NCBI GenBank assembly: GCA_002385605.1
Contig: DGDU01000036.1
Coordinates: 12,307-23,614, forward strand
Direction of reading: 5' to 3'
From: Christensenella sp. UBA3944
GTDB taxonomy: Bacteria; Bacillota; Clostridia; Christensenellales; DTU072
Length of the DNA stretch: 11,308 bases
Below the pieces are notes generated by a model that did no database searches, was not told where the DNA came from, and saw only the letters and a program-made list of their open reading frames with translations. Each line of letters opens with the position of its first letter. Positions within the stretch are counted from its first letter, which is position 1. A program made the position numbers and the translations under genes. This document shows, in pieces, positions 6,342 to 11,308 of the stretch.

Positions 6342-6610
6342 TACTTAAACAGCTTCTTTAAAAGGCTTGTCTTTTCCATCGCGCCCGTGTAGGCAATACT
6401 ATGTACCTCGCCGTCTATCGTGAGCACCCCCGTGTTGACATTAAGCTCGTTTACGCTTAAGTCCCTTCCCCTCACGACAAGACCCCTTTCTTTAAGGCTG
6501 ACCGCGACTTCCTTGTCCTCGAAATGGGCGACTTCGGTGACCCCCGTGATATTCAGGCGCCTGCCGTCGTAATTGAAGGCGTGCGGCCTCGTAACGGTTT
6601 TTTCTTCCAT
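6341..6610 (-). CDS. yabP: Sporulation protein YabP
   Basis: The 89-residue protein carries the hallmark ITGVTEVAHFEDKEVAVSL, followed by GLVVRGRDLSVNELNVNTG and a VLTIDGEVHSIAYT strand. This is the YabP/YqfC domain, a small beta-rich fold. It ends in SLLKKLFK, as in other YabP proteins (often LFxRLFR). It is expressed in the mother cell during sporulation in Bacillus. YqfC is a paralogue, but the overlapping yabQ settles the name. The start has an unusually strong AGGAGGG (6620-6614), only three bases from the ATG. It is the first gene of the yabP-yabQ pair and is divergent from the acyltransferase at 6729. Confidence 0.93.
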   Translation of the reverse strand: MEEKTVTRPHAFNYDGRRLNITGVTEVAHFEDKEVAVSLKERGLVVRGRDLSVNELNVNTGVLTIDGEVHSIAYTGAMEKTSLLKKLFK

Positions 6611-6642
6611 AATCCCTCCTTTTTTCTATTCTATTTTTTGAA

Positions 6643-6671
6643 TTGACTAATATAACCGTAAAAAGTATAAT
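6643..6671 (+). promoter_or_regulatory. Sigma-A promoter of the acyltransferase gene
   Basis: TTGACT (6643-6648) and TATAAT (6666-6671) are 17 bases apart. The predicted start near 6678 leaves a leader of about 50 bases. It overlaps the region where a yabP promoter must lie. Confidence 0.75.
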
Positions 6672-6677
6672 TAATAC
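6648..6677 (-). promoter_or_regulatory. Candidate sporulation-type promoter of yabP-yabQ
   Basis: On the minus strand GTATT (6677-6673) and GGTTATATTA (6657-6648) are 15 bases apart, close to the sigma-F pattern GYWTA-N15-GGnrAnAnTw with one mismatch in each box. Known yabP genes depend on sigma-E, and I found no good sigma-E match here. The assignment is therefore weak. Confidence 0.25.
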
Positions 6678-6728
6678 ATCGATCGGGGGTTTTTTCTATA
6701 AAATAATTGAGCGGACAAAAGAGGTATC

Positions 6729-8033
6729 GTGAGCAAATATAATAGCGAAAGCTGGTTCAAGCTGGACAATTCGGCGGTGATATATCCCATGAGCATCACC
6801 GTAACCACACAAAGCCTGTTTCGGTTAACCGCCGAGATGAAGGATTATATCGACGACGAATGCCTGCTTGACGCCTTAACAAAGATACTGCCGAGGTTTC
6901 CCGCCTTCAGGGTAGTAATGAGAAGCGGCATATTCCGCCACTTTTTCGACTACAACTATTTGCCTCCCGTCGTCCGCCCCGACAACGGTATTCTGTTCCA
7001 GAAAATCAACTTCTTTTCCAACAACCACTACCTTTTCCGCGTAAGCTACTACAAGAACAAGATAAACATCGACTACTTCCACGGGCTTTGCGACGGCTAC
7101 GGCGCGATGGAGTTTCTAAAGGCTCTCGTCTATCAGTATGTGATAGAGCGCGGCATCGAGCCGCCCCCCGCGAACGGCGCGGTAAAGATAGCGGGCGAGC
7201 CTGTACCCGAAGAAGAACTCGAAGACGGTTTTACTAAATACTACCGTCCCGTCGACCTCTTCGGCGGCGTGATAGGCGAGATGGCGGGCAAAAACGCCTT
7301 TGCCCTGAGGGGCAATCGCTTCAGGCGCGCGGGCTACGGGCTTATACAAGGCACCGTCCCGACGGAGAAATTAAAGGAAGCCGCAAAGCGCTATAACTGC
7401 ACGATTACCGCCTTTCTTGTCGCGTCTTTGCTGCTTTCGATAACCGAAGTTCACGGTAACGATACCCAAAAGTACAATTTGGTGGCTATGATACCCGTAA
7501 ACCTCCGCCGCTTTTTCCCAAGCCCCACGCTAAAAAACTTTACCTCTTTTGTAAAGGCCTTTATTAATCCAAAGGCCGTCCCGCCCACCCTTCAGGCATA
7601 CTGCGACGAGGTGCAGAGGCAGCTGACCGACAACCTTAACGCCGGCTCTTTGCAGGACAAAATAAGCCTGTCTTCGTTTATGGTCAGCAAATGGTATATG
7701 AAGCTTATGCCCCTCTTCCTAAAGACCTTCTTTGTCAAGTTGGGCAAGCTGTTAAGCTCGAATACCAAACAAACCCTGATCGTGTCTAACCTCGGTGAAA
7801 TCAATATGCCCAAGGGCTTTGAAAAATACCTTAACGGCTTTTTGTTCTGCCTTAATGTCTCGCGCAAAGTCCCGAAGAATGTAGGCATAGTAAGCTACAA
7901 CGGCAAGACCGTTATTTCCTTTACGCGACAGCTTGTTTCCACAAGAATGGAAAAGCAGTTTTTCACTAGGCTAATAAAGGAGGGCGTCAAGGTGTCCGTA
8001 ATAAGCAACTTCCGCGAAGGGCACGGCGTCTAG
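6729..8033 (+). CDS. Acyltransferase of the condensation/CAT fold (alcohol acetyltransferase-like)
   Basis: The 434-residue protein has FHGLCDGYGAMEFL at 117-130. His118, Asp122 and Gly123 form the HxxxDG catalytic motif shared by chloramphenicol acetyltransferase, NRPS condensation domains, BAHD and wax-ester synthases. The N-terminal half (about 15-185) carries this motif. The second half (about 200-434) has the expected hydrophobic floor helix ITAFLVASLLLSI (225-237) and VSNLGEINMP near 357-366, in the place of the DFGWG structural motif of BAHD enzymes. Free-standing Clostridia proteins of this type are annotated alcohol acetyltransferase-like; the acceptor is unknown. A GTG start follows AAGAGGT (6719-6725). 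Lying before a polysaccharide-modifying gene on the same strand, it may acylate a surface glycan or lipid; this is inference. Confidence 0.8.
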   Translation: MSKYNSESWFKLDNSAVIYPMSITVTTQSLFRLTAEMKDYIDDECLLDALTKILPRFPAFRVVMRSGIFRHFFDYNYLPPVVRPDNGILFQKINFFSNNHYLFRVSYYKNKINIDYFHGLCDGYGAMEFLKALVYQYVIERGIEPPPANGAVKIAGEPVPEEELEDGFTKYYRPVDLFGGVIGEMAGKNAFALRGNRFRRAGYGLIQGTVPTEKLKEAAKRYNCTITAFLVASLLLSITEVHGNDTQKYNLVAMIPVNLRRFFPSPTLKNFTSFVKAFINPKAVPPTLQAYCDEVQRQLTDNLNAGSLQDKISLSSFMVSKWYMKLMPLFLKTFFVKLGKLLSSNTKQTLIVSNLGEINMPKGFEKYLNGFLFCLNVSRKVPKNVGIVSYNGKTVISFTRQLVSTRMEKQFFTRLIKEGVKVSVISNFREGHGV

Positions 8034-8042
8034 TTTTTCCGT

Positions 8043-8064
8043 AAAGGTATAAACGCCTTTTTTT
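8043..8064 (+). terminator. Weak terminator-like hairpin between the acyltransferase and the fusion gene
   Basis: AAAGG (8043-8047) can pair with CCTTT (8056-8060) around an eight-base loop, followed by four more T. The stem is only five pairs, so it would allow much read-through if it acts at all. Confidence 0.3.
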
Positions 8065-8080
8065 ATTCCATAATTGGGGT

Positions 8081-10813
8081 ATGTACAACTCCCAAAACAC
8101 TGTAGAATGCCTCGAGCACATAAAATGCACCGGCTGCGGAGCGTGCAAAAATGTCTGCCCCGTAAACGCTATTTCCATGGGCGAGGATTCGGAATTTTTT
8201 ATATATCCGATTATCGACAGAAAAACCTGCATAAACTGCGGCAAATGCAAGCGCATCTGCCCCGCCATAGAGCCCCGCTATTACAACAAAGGCTACGAAA
8301 CCCTCATCTATGCCGCGAAAGCGCCCGACGACGAGCGGCAAAAAAGCTCTTCGGGCGGGATTTTCGGCGTTCTGGCGTCGGATTTTATAAAAAAAGGCGG
8401 GCTTGTCTGCGGGGTTGTGTTTAATGACGATTTCAAAGCAGAGCACATTCTCTCGGGCAACCCGGCCGATCTGGAGAGAATGAGGGGTTCTAAATATGTC
8501 CAAAGCGACACCAACCTCATTTACAGAACAATAGGCTCCGCCCTTAAAGAGGGCAAAAAGGTGCTTTTTACGGGCTGCCCCTGCCAGGTTGCAGGGCTGA
8601 ACGGGTATCTCGAGGGCAAAAACGCCTCGAACCTTCTGACCGTAGACCTTCTATGCCACGGCGTGCCCTCTGCGGATTCGTTAAAAAGATATCTTGCGGA
8701 GATTTCCGAAGGCAGAAAAATAAAAAAGGTTTCCTTCCGCGACAAAAGATTCGGCTGGCGCGCGGACAAGATACGCATCGGGTTTGAGGACGGAGGTGCG
8801 TACGAAAGCGACAGCTTCCGCGACCCCTACCTGAAAGGCTTTCTTAAAAATATAATGCTTCGCCCCTCATGCGCCGATTGCCCCTTCTGCGAATACCCTC
8901 GGCAGGGGGATATAACTCTGGGTGATTTTTGGGGCGTAAGCCGCCTTATGCCCGGCGCCGAGGACAACAAGGGCGTATCTATCGTTATGATAAACAACAA
9001 AACGGGCGAAAAGGCTTTTAATAAGATAAAGGACAGCCTGATCTATTGCGTGCGGTATGACGGGCCCAAGCTGCAGATGCCCAACAGGGTAAAGGCGGTT
9101 TACCCCGCCAGCCCGCTGCGGGAGCGGTTTTTCGACCTGATAAAAAAGAAAGATTTTATCCCTGCGATGGAGGCCGCCGTTCAGGACAGGTTCGATGTCG
9201 GGCTGGTAAGCAACTACCTTGCCGAAAACTTCGGCGGCGCGCTCACTCAATATGCCCTGTACCGTTTTCTTGAGGATAACGGATTTTCCACCCTCATGAT
9301 AGAACGGCCCGCAACCGCCGAGAGCCAGATACGGTCTCATTTCAAGTTTTTTAAGGAGAGGCCTTACCCCGCCTACAGCCTCGCCCCGCAACGCAAGGAT
9401 AAGCGCGAAATGCGCGAGTTTAACGACAGGTGCCCTGCTTTTGTGGTGGGCTCCGACCAGCTTTTTCAGTACGAGTTGTACAGGGTTTTAGGCAAATTCA
9501 CGACTTTGGATTGGGTTTCGGACAGCAACAAAAAAATAGCATACGCGGCTTCCTTCGGGCACGGCTTTGTTTGGGGCAACAAGGAAGAAATCGCGAGAAT
9601 GGGATATTTTATACGCAAGTTTGACGCCTTTTCCGTACGCGAATCGGACGGGCAGAGGATAGCGAGGGAGGTTTTCGGGCGCGACGCCGAATGGGTGCTG
9701 GACCCTGTGTTTATATGCGGCAGCAAGGCCTTCGATACCCTCATAGAAAAGTGCGGGCCCCGCCCCCTCAAAAACTATGTGGGCGGCTATATCCTAGATC
9801 CCACCGAATTTAAGAAAAAGGTAATACTTGCCGCGATGGAAAAGCTAAACCTCCCCTGTGAAATCTTTTCGGAGTTTGCCTACAAGGAGGGCTACACCGC
9901 CCCGCTGGATGGGCTGAATATAGTTTCGCTTTCGATGGAAGAGCGCCTCGCGAGCATACGCTCCTGCGATTTTTTCGTCACCGACTCCTTCCACGGCACC
10001 TGCCTTGCCATAATAATGAGAAAGCCCTTCGTTGCAATCCTCAATAAAAACAGGGGGGCGAGCAGGTTCCGGTCCCTGCTGGGGCATCTCGTGCTAAGCT
10101 CCCGCCTTATCGAAAACAACGACTTAGAGGAGTTTGACGAATCTTTATTTTCGCCGATAGACTACGGCAGGGTTTATGAGATACTCGATAAAGACATAAA
10201 ACGCTCTTCCGATTGGTTATTGAACGCGTTGAGAGAGCAAAAATTCAAGGGAGCGTCCGACTACGACATCTTTTCGGAGGATTTGTTCGCCCTTCAGGAC
10301 AAACTATCTGCCCTCGACAAAAAGCTAGACCTCATAATCAAAAAATCCGGCCTTTCTCTTGCCGTAACGGACGACCTTCATAAATATATCGATATTTTGG
10401 CAAGCAATAAGGATAAATATATTGTCTTTATAGCCGTCAAGGACACGCCGGGGCTTGCATTAACCCCCGAAACCGCCCAAAAGCTTCTTTCCATCGGCAT
10501 AAACACCAACCTTCACAACCGCCATTGGAGATCCTACGCGGCGATAATCGATAACGGCCTTCCTGTATACGAGCGGCTTTCGCCCGACGAAAGGGGCATA
10601 ATGTACGAAGGCTTTGTTTCGGGGCTGCGCGTAAAGATAGAAAGCCGGTCGCTTAAAGACGGCAACCTTGCCAAAATTATCATAAATGGAACAGACTGCT
10701 CCCAAAACCGCCGCGGCCTTAATTTTGCCGTCTGGGACAAGACAAAAAACCAGATCGCAGATTCTGTGTGCTTCGACACCCACCTGCCTAAGTACGAGGC
10801 TTACCGGGACTAA
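8081..10813 (+). CDS. Fusion: 2[4Fe-4S] ferredoxin, FrhB-like domain, polysaccharide pyruvyltransferase and probable ILEI-type domain
   Basis: The product has 910 residues. Residues 14-61 hold two 4Fe-4S sites, C16-x2-C-x2-C-x3-C26 and C50-x2-C-x2-C-x3-C60. Residues 72-355 form the coenzyme F420 hydrogenase/dehydrogenase beta (FrhB) region: KSSSGGIFG at 88-96, FTGCPCQVAGL at 163-173, LLCHGVPS at 190-197, CADCPFC at 264-270 and GDFWG at 281-285. Residues 371-665 match the polysaccharide pyruvyltransferase family (CsaB/WcaK-like): NFGGALTQYALYRFL, VVGSDQLF, YAASFG, SVRESDG and TDSFHGTCLAIIMRKPFVAI. A coiled-coil-like stretch (733-757) leads to a C-terminal domain (about 778-902) with RRGLNFAVWDKTKNQIADS and CFDTH, which I read as an ILEI/PANDER-type carbohydrate-associated domain. 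FrhB and pyruvyltransferase proteins often neighbour each other in surface-glycan loci; here they are one chain. No signal peptide or membrane helix is seen. The ATG has only GGGG one base upstream, a poor ribosome site. Confidence 0.88.
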   Translation: MYNSQNTVECLEHIKCTGCGACKNVCPVNAISMGEDSEFFIYPIIDRKTCINCGKCKRICPAIEPRYYNKGYETLIYAAKAPDDERQKSSSGGIFGVLASDFIKKGGLVCGVVFNDDFKAEHILSGNPADLERMRGSKYVQSDTNLIYRTIGSALKEGKKVLFTGCPCQVAGLNGYLEGKNASNLLTVDLLCHGVPSADSLKRYLAEISEGRKIKKVSFRDKRFGWRADKIRIGFEDGGAYESDSFRDPYLKGFLKNIMLRPSCADCPFCEYPRQGDITLGDFWGVSRLMPGAEDNKGVSIVMINNKTGEKAFNKIKDSLIYCVRYDGPKLQMPNRVKAVYPASPLRERFFDLIKKKDFIPAMEAAVQDRFDVGLVSNYLAENFGGALTQYALYRFLEDNGFSTLMIERPATAESQIRSHFKFFKERPYPAYSLAPQRKDKREMREFNDRCPAFVVGSDQLFQYELYRVLGKFTTLDWVSDSNKKIAYAASFGHGFVWGNKEEIARMGYFIRKFDAFSVRESDGQRIAREVFGRDAEWVLDPVFICGSKAFDTLIEKCGPRPLKNYVGGYILDPTEFKKKVILAAMEKLNLPCEIFSEFAYKEGYTAPLDGLNIVSLSMEERLASIRSCDFFVTDSFHGTCLAIIMRKPFVAILNKNRGASRFRSLLGHLVLSSRLIENNDLEEFDESLFSPIDYGRVYEILDKDIKRSSDWLLNALREQKFKGASDYDIFSEDLFALQDKLSALDKKLDLIIKKSGLSLAVTDDLHKYIDILASNKDKYIVFIAVKDTPGLALTPETAQKLLSIGINTNLHNRHWRSYAAIIDNGLPVYERLSPDERGIMYEGFVSGLRVKIESRSLKDGNLAKIIINGTDCSQNRRGLNFAVWDKTKNQIADSVCFDTHLPKYEAYRD

Positions 10814-11308
10814 TCCGGCCCTTCGATTCAAAAAGTTTTTGCCAGTTTTCTATGCTGTATAGCTTATGGCGGTTATCGTAATAATCCTTTGCCGCCCTGC
10901 TGTGACGCTTAAGAAGCAAGCATTTAATCTTATACAGCTCGCAAAGATATTTTAGCGTAAGGCGGAAGTTTTTTTCCGCGACAAAGCCCTTTCGCGAGGC
11001 GACATCGTAGTAAAGCACCCTCTTCTTTCGGTAGAGGCATACGGGGCGTATATTGTGCAAAGGAAGTATGGCGTCCCCCTTCGCGGGAAGGATTTGCCCG
11101 TTAAAGCCCATAAGCCTGACCATCCTGGCGCTCCTGTCGAGGTCGCCGGGGGCTTTGGAATCCCTCTCGAACTGCGGATACGAAAACGGCACCTTTAGGT
11201 TCTCGACATTTTCCAATCTGTATCCCAAATTCATTATTTCTTTGTTTACCTCTTCGGGGTCCTGCTCCAAAATCCAATCGGGGCCCTTTAGAAAATCGTA
11301 TATTCCCT
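10788..11308 (-). CDS. C-terminal part of an unrecognised protein, possibly a surface-glycan enzyme
   Basis: The frame is open to the right edge of the window, so the N terminus is missing; about 173 residues are visible. A TTG at 11270 could open the frame, but the coding pattern continues upstream of it (GIYDFLKGPDWILEQD), so I treat the gene as running off the window. The visible part is rich in Lys, Arg and Tyr, with LPLHNIRPVCLYRKKRVLYY in the middle and a basic helical stretch, LCELYKIKCLLLKRHSRAAK, near the end. The tail YSIENWQKLFES resembles the ends of some family 2 glycosyltransferases, but I see no catalytic DxD or other decisive motif. Its last 26 bases overlap the 3' end of the convergent fusion gene, and no terminator separates them. 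Confidence 0.6.
   Translation of the reverse strand, partial: GIYDFLKGPDWILEQDPEEVNKEIMNLGYRLENVENLKVPFSYPQFERDSKAPGDLDRSARMVRLMGFNGQILPAKGDAILPLHNIRPVCLYRKKRVLYYDVASRKGFVAEKNFRLTLKYLCELYKIKCLLLKRHSRAAKDYYDNRHKLYSIENWQKLFESKGRISPGKPRT

Noticed and set aside
6681..6696. GGGGG followed by six T, resembling a terminator in the acyltransferase leader
   Set aside because: No upstream C-rich arm pairs with the G run, so no stem forms.
8867..9391. Minus-strand frame of 174 residues in the fusion gene
   Set aside because: It is antisense to conserved FrhB and pyruvyltransferase motifs, with no features of its own.

Overview
The window reads as a piece of chromosome from an endospore-forming member of the Bacillota, most likely an uncultured Clostridia lineage. 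The clearest evidence is an adjacent yabP-yabQ pair (6610-5991, minus strand), two genes restricted to spore formers. Supporting signs are a collagen-like protein with a BclA-type tail at the left edge, a Cys/Pro-rich coat-like small protein, a DUF421/YetF membrane protein, strong Shine-Dalgarno (SD) sites, and several promoters close to the sigma-A consensus. I saw no tRNA, rRNA, CRISPR array, transposase or phage gene.

Layout. 1-411: 3' end of a collagen-like surface or exosporium-type protein, then a terminator. 466-999: a short leader with a sigma-K-like promoter motif and a bulged hairpin, the 110-residue Cys/Pro-rich protein (623-955) and its terminator. 998-1442: a DtxR/MntR-type metal-responsive repressor with its own extended -10 promoter. 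A near-perfect bidirectional terminator (1465-1489) separates it from the next block. 4403-1519 (minus): a tetR-type repressor followed 5 bp later by an MMPL/RND exporter. A perfect TTGACA-N17-TATAAT promoter and a 24-bp palindrome just downstream of its -10 make a convincing autoregulated efflux operon. 4556-5263 (plus): the DUF421/YetF protein. 5959-5264 (minus): a PepE-like S51 peptidase whose strong promoter leaves almost no 5' leader. 6610-5991 (minus): yabP-yabQ.

6729-10813 (plus): an acyltransferase of the condensation/CAT fold, then a 910-residue fusion of a two-cluster ferredoxin, an FrhB-like domain, a polysaccharide pyruvyltransferase-like domain and a probable ILEI/PANDER-type C-terminal domain. 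11308-10788 (minus): the C-terminal part of an unrecognised protein that runs off the window and overlaps the fusion gene tail to tail by 26 bp. The right third looks like the edge of a cell-surface glycan locus. In such a locus the fusion protein would modify a polysaccharide (ketal-pyruvate type chemistry), perhaps using reducing equivalents through its Fe-S/FrhB half; this is inference.

The observations most worth a second look are the multi-domain fusion protein (8081-10813), the apparently leaderless peptidase gene (5959), the TetR operator/promoter architecture (4415-4468), and the spore-surface candidates on the left (1-955).
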